64,000 nt of DNA from Tetrahymena thermophila SB210 (lineage: Eukaryota; Ciliophora; Oligohymenophorea; Hymenostomatida; Tetrahymenidae), in the NCBI RefSeq assembly GCF_000189635.1, contig NW_002476271.1, positions 145,628 to 209,627 of the forward strand. The letters run 5' to 3'. This document shows positions 1 to 12,894 of this stretch, one piece after another (position 1 is the stretch's first letter; each line of letters starts with the position of its first letter). A program made the position numbers and the translations under genes. The notes under the pieces were generated by a model. It was not told where the DNA came from. It searched no databases and worked only from the letters and a program-made list of their open reading frames with translations.

Positions 1-588
1 GTTTTTATTTTAAATTAAAATAATTTTTTTATTAAAAAAAATAAATTTGATATTAAAAATGGTTTTAAAATGGAAATTTCGATAAATAAAAGCGAAAATC
101 ATATTTAATTTTTGAAAATTTACTTTTATCCTTAGCAAATAAATATATTTTGAAAGAATAAAAACAGACAAAATAAATAAATAAATAAATAATTTTTGTT
201 TGGACTTTGCTTGATAGTGTTAAATTATGAATAATTTAGAATTAATTCAAATATTGAATAAATAACACAATAAAGCAAGCAAGCAAGTATAATAAATTAA
301 TTATTTAATTGAATTAATTTATTATATATTTATTAATAGTCTTTTTTAATAATTAATAAATTTTTAAATATAAATTGAGTTAGTTTTTTTGAAATTATAA
401 TATTTTTTTTTCAGATTAAAATTAAAAAATGACATATATTACAAAATAAATTATTAATAGCTAATTCATCTATCTCTATAATTTATATTCAACAGAATTA
501 GTTTATTCTACAATAATTAAATTTATTCTTTGTGCTTATTAATTTATTATTAATGTTCCTATTATGAAGTAAGTACTGTTTGGTTTTT
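1..588. other. AT-rich non-coding, left edge and 3' flank of eEF1B
   Basis: Almost pure A/T with short runs of TAAA and a few AAGC repeats near 275-285. No frame open under the ciliate code shows coding character. The right end is presumably the 3' UTR of the minus-strand eEF1B gene, whose TGA lies at 589-591. Confidence 0.6.
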
Positions 589-1751
589 TCAAAGTTTTTG
601 CATGGTTTCAACATCAACGGATTGGACTTCATCTTCCCAAGATTGGATGGGTTCGAAGATACTGTCGGTGTTGACCTTATCGTCTTCAATGATGCAACCC
701 ATTTGGAGCATGAAGACACCGAAGGCAACGGGGATCTTCTTGTGTTCCTTGTTCCAGACCAAACCGTCGAGTTGGATGGTTTCGTAGATCTTCTTGGCCA
801 AAGCGTCTAAGTCTTATTCAGCTTCGAAGACCTTGACGTTGAAGACGAGGATAGTCTTGGCAATAGCCTTCTTCTTCTTACCATCTCTAGCTTCCTTGGC
901 AGCGACGGCTTCGAGTCTCTTCTTTTCTCTCAAAGCTTCAGCTTCAGCATCTTCTTCATCATCATCACCGAAAAGATCGACATCGTCCTATTTATATACA
1001 ACAATAATTTAGAAAAATGGTTCTATGGTCAATGAAAATCCTATCTTTGCTTGTCGCTTGCATGTTTTCCGATATATATATCAAAGGGGGAATAGGTATT
1101 TATTTATATATCAAGAAAATTTATTTTTATTCATTTTATCTTTTGTAAGTTAGTAAGTAAATAAGCTATAGGAGTTATGGGTAGAATTAAAATGATTTCC
1201 ATTGTTGTTATTGCTTGATAAAAGAAAAATTTCTTACGGTCTTGGTTTCCTTCTTGGCTTCCTTCTTGGCAGCAACGGGGACGGCGACGGGAGCAACATC
1301 AGCCCAGGTATTTTGAGCTTCGGGGGTGAATAAACCGATGAAGCTGAACCAGGCATAGACGTTGGGGTGGGTGGCGGCGTTGAGGGCAACCTTCTTATCT
1401 ATATATTTAAAATAATATTAATAAATTATTAATGAAAACTTGAGTGTGTTTTAAGAGAGCAATATTGACTAAAAAATTTCAAAGAAGTTTATTTTCTTCA
1501 ATCCATTATTTTAAAATTTTCTAAGAGAAAAAAGTCTAAGTGGAAGAGATCACCGAATAATGAGTGAATGAGTAAGTAAGTGAATGGATGGATGGATGTG
1601 AGGGAGATAATGATTAGTAAATAAATAAGTTACCCTTGAGTTCGGTGGCAATTTAAGCATCAATCTTAGCGGGCTTATCAGTACCGGAAAGGTAGGTGTG
1701 GGCAGCTAAGTGCTTTTCGAGGGTGGGGAGGTCGGTAGCAGAGAAAGTCAT
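589..1751 (-). CDS. EEF1B: Translation elongation factor 1-beta (eEF1B alpha subunit)
   Basis: Nucleotide-exchange factor that recharges eEF1A with GTP in cytosolic translation. Three exons on the minus strand: 1751-1634, 1398-1238 and 987-589. Introns begin GTAAC and GTAAG and end AG. The spliced product is 225 aa, the usual length of the family. The N-terminal third resembles the GST-C-like domain. The middle carries the acidic stretch DDVDLFGDDDEEDAEAE followed by LREKKR. The C-terminal ~90 residues contain the family exchange domain with KKIYETIQLDGLVW and the MGCIIEDDKV segment. A TAA codon inside the exchange domain must be glutamine, which is direct evidence for the ciliate code. Codon use is biased to GCC, AAG, GTC and ACC, unlike the neighbours and typical of a highly expressed gene. 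Exon phases (1, then 0) close exactly. Confidence 0.93.
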
Positions 1752-4700
1752 TTTAGAGAATTGGTTTGTTTTTTGCTTTTTGTTTTTTAGTTTTTGATAA
1801 TAATTTATTAAATTTACTTTATATATCTTTTCCCAGAGAATTTATTTTTTAATGTATATTAAAAATACGTACAAATGCAAATCTAAAAATAATCTAAAAA
1901 AGCAAACAAACAAAAATATATATATTTTTTTGATTGTCTCAAAAAAAAAAAGATATTTGTTTATCGAATGGAAAAAAAGAAGGAATTGACTTAAAAAGAA
2001 ATTTATAGTTTTTTAAGTTTCTATCAATCTATTAAACAAGCAACCAAGCAACCAATCCATCTCATATTATAAATATACTATTTCTTTATTCATTCATTCA
2101 TATTTTGTTATCTCTCTATATATTTTTCAATCTAACTTTTTATATTTCAATCTATAATTTTAAACTCCTTTTGATTTCAAAATTCTTCCTTCCTTTTCTC
2201 TCTCCACATTCATTCCATCATTCTATTTTTCTCTTTCTTTCTTTGTAAATATATTTATTTATTTACTCTTTTTCTTTTCTTGCTTTAATATGCAAGGTTT
2301 AAAGTAAAAGAAAGAAAGTCTATTTCTACTTAAATTTTAAAGGAAATATTCTAACGAATATCTCGTTGAATAGTCAAAATTGCATTAGTTTATTAATTGA
2401 TATTATTTTTGCTGTAAAAAAACTGAATTATGCTTAAAAAATATAAAATAAGTTCCAAAAATTTGTTTGGTTTGAGAAAAAATAAACACATATAAATTCA
2501 GTTGAAAATTAATTTTGCTTGTATATTTGAATTAGCTCTATCTTTTGATTATCATATTCAATAGAATAGGATTAATTGAAAACGATCAAAAAATATCCAA
2601 CAAAGAACGAAAGACAAACTTGTTGGCTAAAAAAGGTAATAATAAATTCTTGCTTTTGCTTTTGAAAAAATTTAATAATAATTCTTCTATCTTAGTTTGC
2701 TGCTTGTTTATTTGTTTTGCTAGAAACTTTAACTATAAATCATCTTTTTATTTGTTATTTAAATGATTGAAACATAGATTTCTACAGAAAATAAAAGAAA
2801 CAAGCAAACGAGCAGAACGGTCATCTCTCTTACCTTAACTATAAATTATAATAGTTAAGCTAATTGGTTATAAATTTTATTAATTTTAAGGTGGTCAATT
2901 ATTACGAATTTCAAGCTTATCGTTTATAAAAAATTTTTATTTATTGTCTCGAAAAAGGGGGTCTATTCTGGTCTGTTTATTTATTTATTTGGTATTAAAT
3001 TCAAAGAAAAAAGAAAAATCTAAAATGAATAAAACAGACCCATTCGCTCTTTAATTTTCAAATAATTAGAACAAAGTTATTCTAAGAAAAGTTAATGAAA
3101 GCGTCTATATGGGATTAAATTTAATCTTGTCCAGGCTATATTTGGCTTTTTTGAGTAAATTAATAAATTTTGCAGAAAAAAATGTATCTTTAAAAAACAA
3201 AAATTTCTTAAATTTATTCAAGAAAAAAATCTAACTAGTAAAATTTAATTTTTTTCTATCAATTTGCTTAATGCATTTATTAAAAAACATTTAAATAACA
3301 ACTACTTTTTTAATTTGATTGCAATTACGATATTATTTTAAAGCCCCCTTCTAACTCTTAATTAAAAGATACAAATAAGAGTTAAATAGAATCTTAAGTA
3401 TATATATCTTAATTCCGCGTAATTTATTTGTCTTGTAAACATTTTTTTTTCCAAAAATAAAAGTAAAATCCAATTCATATCTCTCTAAATGGTCTCAGGA
3501 AACTTTAGCAACTTCTTGCCTGAAACCCATTAAGTTTAAAACTTTCAATAAACAGACTACGCATATGTTAAAAGCTATATTTTTAATTAACTCAATTATA
3601 AATTTCATCATGAAATGTACAATTTAATTTCTCTAAAAAATAGTTTTTTTTAAATAAAAATCACTTAAAACATAAAAAAAATACCATTAACTCAGATATA
3701 AGTTAAAACCAGACTCTAATTCATCTAAAAATAAAAGCAAATGTCTGTACTTAATATTAAAAACATACATTTTTACATTTTATAGGTTGGAGGAATGTTA
3801 AACTGTTTAAATCTTTCATTTAAAACTACAATTATTAAAAATCGGAGTGTTTAGTATTGTAGTTTAAAATATCTCAGACTTATATAAAATAATTTTATGA
3901 TTAATAATCATTATTACAAATTGGAAATTTAAAAATTTTAAAAAACCATATTTTTACAAGCAAAATATGAGTTTTTTATTTTATTAGAAAGAAACTACTC
4001 TTTTAAGCTTAACTTATATAATAAAGCATAGCAATAAAAGTGAAATTTTATTGTAATTAAATGAAATGAACAAAAAACTTAAAGGATTATCAGTTTAAAT
4101 GGTAAATTGATAAATTAAAAAAATTTTCATTAAAATAGTAAATTATAAAAAAATATTATTCTTTTTTAAATATCTAAGAGTTTTTAGCAAATAAGGTTAA
4201 AAATAAAATAGTGCAAGATAAAATATATGATTATTTAAAATTAATATTGTATATAAAAACAGAAGCACACTTATTTTGCTTTACTTACTGGTTTAAAACA
4301 AGCATAAACTAATAAATACAAAGGCATAACTTATATCACAATTTAAATTAATTTTTTATAATTTAAATAAAAAATAATTTCTCTATTAAAAAATAAAATT
4401 TTGTCAATGAAAATATATATAATCAATCATGCTTATACTGTTTTTTGTAAAAGTATAAATTAGGTATAATCAAATAAGGGCATAATTTAACATATCATAT
4501 TTTAAATACATAAAAAGTTTTATAATTAAATTGCTTTTATAGTAATTAGATAGTTAATTATTCAAAATATTCGTTAAATGTATTATAAAAACTTAAGCAT
4601 GATAATTTTTTTGCATTTAAAAATGAAAATGAAAATATTTAATATAAAAAGATTGAAAGTAAAAATTTTATGGAGTTGTATACATAATATATCTAGGAGG

Positions 4701-5410
4701 GTTTAGTAAAAGCTAAATAAAATATTAATTAATTTAAAAAAATAATTAAAGAGAGAAATATCTTTTTTTTAAGTTAGTCTGAATAAAAATTTCTCAAGAT
4801 TGACATAGTCGCAAATTAAAGGGTTAGATAAAAACTAAATATATTAAAAAAGTATTATTTTATTTTTTAAAAGATAATTTTTTATAATTGAAAAAATTAA
4901 AAGTTTTATTTAATTTTTAAATGAAAATTAAAAATATTTAATTTATCTCTTATGAAATAATTTTGCTTAGTTTGAATTAAATTCTTAAAATTTGTGTGAT
5001 TTATTTTGATTAATAGATTTATTTATTAATTATTTAAAGTTTGTTAAATTGAATAATAGGAATTAATTTTTAAGTTTTAATTAATGAATTAAAATATATT
5101 TTATCCAGATGAATTATTAAAAAATAATAGAGAAAAATCTTATAAATCTAATTAAATAAGAATAAACAATTTCTTAAATTGCAAAAAATTATTGTCAGTT
5201 AAATTAAACTTATTATTTACTTACATATTAAACTAAATTTAATATTATTTTTATCAATTAAGGCAATTTTTTAAACTTGAAATAGCATTTTTAAAAACTT
5301 TTTATACAATTTTTGATATGAAGATGAGCTTAATTACTTTTTTTCTATTATTATTCGTTAATTTGATATTTTTTTATTTTAAATAAAATGTAAATATTTC
5401 GATATTTTAG
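1752..5410. other. Long gene-free stretch
   Basis: About 3.7 kb with no convincing gene on either strand. Short open stretches (for example near 2545-2766) are low-complexity and lack an initiation context or splice pattern. One compact structured element stands out near 3489-3533 and is listed separately. A perfect 9-bp inverted repeat (CTTAACTAT...ATAGTTAAG) sits near 2831-2860. Confidence 0.5.
3489..3533. other. Isolated GC-richer inverted repeat, possible structured RNA
   Basis: In a strongly AT-rich gene-free region, AATGGTCTCAGG faces CCTGAAACCCATT across a 19-nt loop. It forms about 12 bp with one bulged base and one G-U pair. The GC content is far above the surroundings. A box-H-like AATAAACA occurs some 25 nt downstream, but no complete H/ACA or C/D architecture was demonstrated. 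It could be a small ncRNA or a chance palindrome. Confidence 0.3.
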
Positions 5411-7849
5411 TCAATATAAGTAAGATTAATCTTTTGACTCTGAACTATTTTATGACACATAAGATTTTATAGAATTTTGAGGTTAAACTTGATTTTTATT
5501 GCTATTTTAAGGTGTTGATCCAGAAAAATTGTTTGAGTTATTTTCTTAGGATGGTTGCTTTGTAATCACAGCATCTTAACTTGTTATATTTTAGTTGCTT
5601 AATTGCTATTTTAACTATTAATAGGGGCTGCTATTTTGGGACGGTAACTTTGATAGAACTTATTCTGGCTTAGCAATATTTTTTATATTATTTATGTTTT
5701 ACTCTTTTATGCTATTTCTTTTTTAATTGAAATCCTCCTAAAAGTAAATACACTGCTAAAGACTCTTAAATTTTAGGTTCAAATTGCAAAATTTTTGCAA
5801 TACTTCTTAGCTATCGCTGCACAGAGACAAACTATAAACTCTTCTCAATGCAACTTGCATCTAATGACTAAACTGAAATGTTGGAGAAAAATATAGAATT
5901 GGGAAAATCAATTTTTTATTTTTGAGCAATTCTAAAAATGAATTGAGTTGATTTACTTTGCTACATTTAAAAAAATCTTGATCTTCTATATAAAAAAATA
6001 TTCTCAGCTTCTCTCCACTTTTTAAGGAGAAATACTAGCTCTTTATATTCGTTAAGCAAACAATAAATTGCACCATTTGCTCAAAATCATCAAATTTTCT
6101 TATTACAACTTAGTTCTCAGCACATTCATTGTAAATGCATTCTTATGTTTCTTGTTCTTGTTCTGTCGATTCATCTTAGAACATTTCAAATCTTTTTTCT
6201 TACTCCTAAGAGGGAGATTTTAGATGAAAATAAAGCAGTATTTTTTAGTTTTAATCGTTTTCTTTGTTCTTGTTTTCTTTCTCAATGTACTCTCTAATCA
6301 CTTCTTTTGTTGATTCAACCTTTATTCAATAATATATATAATTCTTTCAAAAATATCTATTTTAGTTAGATAAAAAATGTAAATTTTGTATGAAGCTTAC
6401 TCTTGAGTCAAGTTCTTCCAGCAAATCGCTGAATTCTTGTTCAAATTTAGACTTTTCTCTAAACTCTAATTGGGCAGACTTCCTAAACAAGTCAATGAAG
6501 AGAGATAAAAAATATAAGAACAAGAAGAAGCTGATTATTTTAAATATTGCTGGGAATATGTATAGGTATGGTATTGTTTATATCGTGCCATAACCCTTTT
6601 CGGATATTTCTTGTATGTTAGTATCAAAAGCTGAAAGAAATGCTGTTGCTATGTCGTAATATAGCTCAGATAAATCTGAATATAATTTTACTTAATTCAT
6701 CTAAACAGCAAATAAATAAACTATCAAAAACATCACTAGAGCCATAAAAATACCAGGAAATGTCTTGAACACAACATTAGAGAATTTTTTTAACCATCTA
6801 AAGTATTTAAATTGTGTTATCCAAGTAAATATTCTGAAAGGCAATATCAAAAATATAAAGAGGGCACTTAAGTTTTGCATTTTTTGCAATTGATCTAAAT
6901 TTTTTAAAGTCTAAAAATTAACAATTTTTTTGGAGAGGACTTGAATAGCAAGATTGAAGCCAATGTATGCCCAGCTAGCTAGCATATTAACGAGATGACC
7001 AACAAGCGTCCATCGATTAGTAACCAAATTAAATTCAAGTAGCATTTTAAGGTTGTAAAGAATATTTAAAACAAACATAAACACCAAAATAGTAATTGTA
7101 AAGGCTTAGTCATTATGTATAATGATACTATGCTATATTGATTTAGAAAGCAAATAGGTATTTGTAGAATCATATTCAGTTATAAATTGAATGTAAAAGT
7201 AGCTCTGCGAAATCACATCGTACATACTGAATTCGCACATAACAAACACAGTATCTGAATTAATCCATTAATGTTTCTACATTGCATCTAATATATCAGA
7301 ATAGTTGTCTCTACCTAACATAGCAATATAAGGACAATCTCCATAGTAAGAAAAGTAACCTTAAGTAGCACAATTTTAAGTAAAATTCGAATTATCAGCT
7401 ACAAATATCTGCTAAATTATATCTTGCTCTCGTTAGCTCATAATACTTAAATCACAAACTGTAGAATTTGAAACTGAAGTATCATGTATGCATGTTATCT
7501 ATTATTATAGATCAGAGTTAGAATTTTATCTAACAGATTAGTATATAATTGGATATGCATACAGCAAAAAAGGAGTAGGAAAGTTTAAATAAATTTAAGG
7601 GATTAACTTTTTTTAAAGAAATTTGTACAAATCAGCGTTTTAATTTATGGAGTTGAAGGCATCAAAAGAGTAAATTTGTTTTAATTCTGATATTCTTATT
7701 TGATTTTGCTAGCTAAACTCCTAAAATAATACCTGAAGAGGATAAATAACAATGAGTAATCCAACTAGGATATTTTGCAATTCGCTGCTCAATAAGAATA
7801 GCTTAAATAATTTTACAAATTTATGAGCATTAACAACTCGAATATTCAT
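5411..7849 (-). CDS. Polycystin/TRP-type cation channel (PKD2-like)
   Basis: Two exons, 7849-6401 and 6319-5411, separated by an 81-nt intron (GTAAGC...AAAG) in phase 0; 785 aa. A hydrophobic helix at residues ~18-42 is followed by a ~200-residue extracellular/luminal loop with several cysteines, as in polycystins and mucolipins. Five more membrane segments then appear between ~235 and ~465, including ALFIFLILPFRIFTWI and FPGIFMALVMFLIVYLFAV. A pore-like segment (YDIATAFLSAFDTN) lies before the last helix. The second exon is a ~300-residue cytosolic tail rich in Gln, Asn and Ser. If the intron is not removed, the protein ends a few residues after the splice site. The tail frame is open for over 300 codons, which supports splicing. 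Family placement rests on topology and weak motif similarity; a more general TRP label is the alternative. Confidence 0.66.
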
Positions 7850-8540
7850 TTTTTTTCAAATTATTTTGCTTTATTTTTTTTGTATATTATATATACCTTA
7901 TTTTAAATATAAATTGATTTGATCAATAATCAATTTGTTAGTTAAATAAGTAATTCAATCATAAAAAATATTTAAAAGTAGAAATTAATTGCTAGCTTCG
8001 TTTTAAATCTTAAATATTTTAAAGCAAATCTTTTAAATAAACAAAACTACTATGTTGAAATAATTATTTTCTTTTTTTTATAAATAAGTAAATTTTAATG
8101 GTTTGTTTTAAAGATTTTAGAAATTCTAATAGTTTTAAATAAATTAACGAATTATCTCCACCATCATATTACAAAATTTTTTTTATAATCCTTTATTATA
8201 GTTTTTCATTTTTTCATAGTACGTACATTCACACACAAATAGCTATATTTCAGCTTAAAAAATTAGCAGCTTAAAATTAAAATTTTTAAAACAAATTTTA
8301 GAGATAGACAGACAGACATTCAATTAAATATTTTTTTAATTTAATTTAATGAGCTATTTTTTTAATAAATTTTAAAAATTTAAATTAATTTGATATTATA
8401 TTGAAGATGAACGAGCACAAATAACTTTTAAATATAATTTTTAAAGAAAAATATTTCACATTTCGTTTAAATAAAAAACATAAACAAATAAAGATCAGCA
8501 AATATCATCTAAAAAAAATATGTTTTGAACTTTAAGATAT
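7850..8540. other. Intergenic AT-rich spacer
   Basis: About 0.7 kb between the start of the channel gene and the 3' end of the LRR gene. It holds poly-A/T runs and no open frame with coding character. Confidence 0.5.
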
Positions 8541-11500
8541 TCAATATTAATTGTATTGAACTAGCTTATGAGTCTTCATAATTTTGATGAAATACTCATT
8601 AGAATGTATTTAATTATACCTATTAAATAAAATTGTTATTTTTAAGATTTGATAATAGTCTTTAAAATTAATTTACAATAAATTGAGCTGTAAGCATTTT
8701 AGATTTTCACATCTAAATATTTGTAAACTTAAAATATTTGCACCTTAGTCTTTAATTTCACACTCTCTAAATAATATTTTAATAGAAGTTTAATTTTATT
8801 TTTAAAAATAATTTTTACCTTAAGTTCAGACTAAGAATATTCAAATTTTGAATAAAAGTAATGTATTCACCTAAGTATTAACATCCTAAATCATTAATTG
8901 AGTTATTTCTATTTTTTAAATTTATTATTTATTCTAAGAAACTTACTATATTCATAAATTGTAACAAAAAAACATAAAACAAAATTATTTCAATTTTAAA
9001 AAATACAAGAAATATACTAAAATCTAAATACTCCTCGAACATTTTAGTTGATTGAATAATTTTAGAGTTTTATCATTACAAAATTAATAAAAAATTCAAA
9101 AAGAAATGCAATTAATTAATAAATTACTGTAGATTCAAATCTAAGATTTGTAAATTTTTACAATTTACTAAGAATTTCATTAGCAAACAAGCATCAGAAG
9201 TGATCTTACAATCTCTTTTGTGTAAATAAAGAATAAAATTTTAATAAAATTTATAAAAAATATACTTTACCTTAAGGATAAACTCAATGAAGTTAGATTT
9301 TAGCATTATCCTATTTTTTCACCTAATTTCAAAGCTCCTTAATCGCTGATTTATTAATTGTAGCTATTTATTTATAATTGAATTATTCAATTTATTAATA
9401 ATATGTTCATTTGCTTATTTACTCTAATTAGAGAGAGAGCTTGCTTAAAAGACTACATTTTGATATACTTTCTGCTAAAGAAGAGCAGCCTTCAGAAGTA
9501 ATTTAACTTAAACTATTAAAATATAATTAATATAAAAAGTACTGATTATTCTAATTAATTACTAAAGACTCAATTAAAGAACATTCAAATTTTAGAGCTT
9601 AGGAAGCATATTTGATATGAAGGAGACACTTTAATCTTTAATTTAATTTCCTCTATTTAATTTCATATTTATATGATAAATGTCATAAAAAAATTTAAAT
9701 AAAACCCTAATGAAAGTCCTAAATTATTTAGTTTTTAGCATTAATGGATGCTTTTCGTCAAAACTTATACTCCTAAATCATCAATTTAATTGTGACTATA
9801 AAATATTTTCAAAAATTTCAAAAATCCTCAATTAATATTTATTTTTTAAAAATATTTTATTACTCAATACTTAGATCTATTTTAGTGAGATTATTACTCT
9901 TTTCTTAATTTGGAACTTGATTAACATGAGTTGTTTATATCTTATTTTACCTACAAATAATTTTATTTAAATAGCTTTAATATATTTTTTATAATTTTTA
10001 ATCGAATCAAGTTTCTGAAAATTAAAATTGCTTAAAATTAAAAGCATTTTTCTTTTGCTAAAAATTTCGATTTTATTTTACATCAAACATATCTCAATGA
10101 AATTCAGATTTTAACATTCATAAAGCTAATCCAAATAATTGTGCAATATTTGTTGGTCAATTTAGTTACTCCTGTATTAAGTTTAAATATTAATTATTTT
10201 TACTATTAAAATTATTAGCTCTAAGAAAAATAAACATGAAATTTAGTGAAAATGAGTTTAAACTAGAGCAACTTGCTAAATATTTCGCAAAGCTAATACT
10301 TCCATGAGTTTGAATTATATTATTGCTATTGTATAAAATTTAAATATTTAAATTATGCTAAAAAAGAAATAATTTATAAATTCACCTTAGTTGTAAATTA
10401 AATTTTTATAAATACAAGCATCCAGAAATGCCTTGCCCAATATACTAAAGACACTCATCATCAATTTAGCAATAACTGATTTAGTATTAAAAATAATGAT
10501 ATTATTTCCAAAAACTGGTTTAAATCCAAATTTACTCCAAATTCAAGTCAAAATTTGTTATGTTTTTCAGATGAGATATTAACTTACCTATTAATTAACA
10601 TCCATATAATCCAATTTTACAAAACCTAAATTTATTATATATAAAAGATATCATTTAAAAAATGAGATATTTTTAATAAGGATATTACATTAAGCTTATT
10701 TTAAATGATTAAAGATTGCAAGCAGCAGGTGCTTCTTCATCAAAATTATAGGTATTATCAAAGCTTAGTTAATTAGAACTTTGAAAAAAAATTAAAATTT
10801 TAATAAAGTTATAAATTTAATTAATACTAAAGATTTAGATCAAAAGAAACAAGTTTTTTGCAATTTAGAACACCTTGGAATATATTATGAGCACATTTTT
10901 AACCTATTTATGTTCTCCTATTTATTTTTGAAGTTTATAATTGAAATTTACAATTTAAAATGGAGTTTTTACGCTAAATCTATTTTTAAATCAGTAAGCT
11001 ATCCTAAGTTAGCTATGGTTTCACCTAAATTAGAATCATTCGCAGTTCCAATTAAAGTATCTCTTTTTTAAGTTTATTGCACATAAAAAAACTTTTCATT
11101 AAATATTCACTAATAAAGTTACGATAAATCTAAGTTTAGCTAAGTTAAACTTTTTAGTTAACTTAGAGCAGTACTTAATTTGTAGAATCCAATTTCATCA
11201 ATACCAAAACTAGTCCTTAATTAAATTAATGAAATATTTTTTTATCTTTAAAAGATAATTTTTCAAAATTTAGATAAAGAAAATTTTTAAAATGGCTTTA
11301 TTTTTAATAATTTATTTTTAATTAATTCTTTCTTAATTGATAAAAAAATAAATATCAATCAAAGTTTTTATTATTTTATTTGCAAAAACAAACAAAAAGA
11401 AAGAGTTAAATAAATTAATTTGGTTATTCATGCTGATAGAAAATTACAAATTATTATAGAGTAAAGTAAAGTATAAAATAAAATAATAAACAAAATTATT

Positions 11501-12072
11501 ATTGAAAAAGAAATTTAGAATCTTACCTAAGACATACATTTAAAGTATTTAATTAAACGCATGATATAAGCGCTTCAGATAGTTATTAAAGACTTATTTA
11601 TTACTACCTTTAATAAATGAATAATAATAGATTAATATGTTAAAATATTTTATTGAAATAAAAGTTACATAAGATATAAAGTAAGGCTTGTGATTTATTT
11701 CCATTGTACAATAGATTGACTTAATTAAAGAGACAATTCTTCATCAACTCCACTATTAATATTTAATCGATTACTCATTCTATGATTTTGGTACTAAAAT
11801 TCAATTTACTATGAACCAAATGTCAAAATTTTAAGATTAGAGCATAATTTCATAGACTGATTTAGGTAATTGAAGTATTCTTCAATAGGATAACTTTATC
11901 TATTTCGATATTGATTAGTTCAAAAAAATATCATATTTAACTTACTCAAAATGTAATTTAAGTTCCCTAGGATTGCTTTTACTAAAGTTTTAAAAAAAAT
12001 TTAGCAAATAAATGTTTGAAGATAAAAAATATACATCAACTCATCGATTTATTTCTTATAATTTTCTGCCAT
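8541..12072 (-). CDS. Leucine-rich repeat protein, about one LRR per exon, 22 exons
   Basis: Reconstructed 617-aa LRR protein. Exons (minus): 12072-12035, 11981-11946, 11899-11810, 11779-11669, 11607-11527, 11209-11123, 11062-10973, 10917-10828, 10763-10689, 10625-10536, 10475-10386, 10325-10236, 10171-10082, 9950-9864, 9795-9706, 9652-9563, 9512-9423, 9363-9271, 9214-9128, 8908-8819, 8766-8677 and 8619-8541. Most internal exons are 87-93 nt, and every intron is phase 2, so each exon adds one repeat of ~30 aa. Consensus: N-Q-I-x-D-x-G-x-x-x-L-x-x-x-I-x-x-C-x-x-L-x-x-L-x-L-x-L; examples are QISDQGALKLGEKIGQCQNL and QIDDECLQYIGQGISGC. The last exon encodes a short KTHKLVQYNQY tail, then TGA. 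The acceptor of the fourth exon is ambiguous (AATAG at 11757-11763 is an alternative). No catalytic domain is visible. LRRs of this kind usually mediate protein binding; the partner is unknown. Confidence 0.8.
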
Positions 12073-12894
12073 CTCACTCTTATCAGTTTTAAACTATAAA
12101 TAAAGTAATTTTATTTTTAAAATATTATAAAAATCATATTTTTTTTTTTATATTTTTGATTTATACTATTTTTAATTAATTACTTTTTATTCTAAAGTTT
12201 TTAATATTTTCTTAAGTATATTTGGCTTAAATTAAAATTTGACAATTAAGTACATACACTGCTTATTTAATCTTATAAATATGAACACCCAATCCAAATT
12301 TTATATTCTGATTATTGATAATATTAATTTTAGTCGAATTTATTTAATGCTGATACTCATTATTAGTGTTGATAGATTTTTAATTTAAAAATTAAAAATT
12401 TTTTTTCAAGGACTAAATTTTTACAAAAATTTTAATTTGAGTTTGTCCTTAATTAATGAGAAACCAAGGTATTTTAAAAAATACATTTTATAAATAATAT
12501 AAATAGTTGTTCATTATTTATTTATTTATTTTTAAAATATTAAATTAAAATAAATTATTAATTTGATATTATCTTTTTATTGTTTAATATCAAAATAAAT
12601 CCAAATAAATTTTTTATTTATAATTTTATATTTAATTATTAAATAATTTATATTTTTTTGAAATAATTAATTTATTTAATCATATATTTTTTTTTTATTC
12701 CACTTTAATAAGAATTTAACTTAAAAGTAGTATTTGATTTTGTGCGTGTTGTGAAAATTTGAGAGAAACAAACAAATGAGTAAATTTTATATTATTATAA
12801 AGCAACTAAATTAATTTATACATCATAAATTAAGAAAAATGTTAATTTTTAAAATTATAATTTAGTATAATAAAATAAATTAAAAGTATTAATT
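12073..12894. other. Intergenic AT-rich spacer
   Basis: About 0.8 kb between the start of the LRR gene and the stop of the kinesin gene. Long A/T runs and no coding frame recognised on either strand. Confidence 0.5.

Noticed and set aside
2545-2766. Plus-strand 73-codon open frame in the desert after eEF1B
   Set aside because: Low complexity, no initiation context or neighbours, no homology; compatible with chance.
6390-6593. Plus-strand 67-codon frame
   Set aside because: Antisense of the channel gene; the minus frame has homology and splice support.
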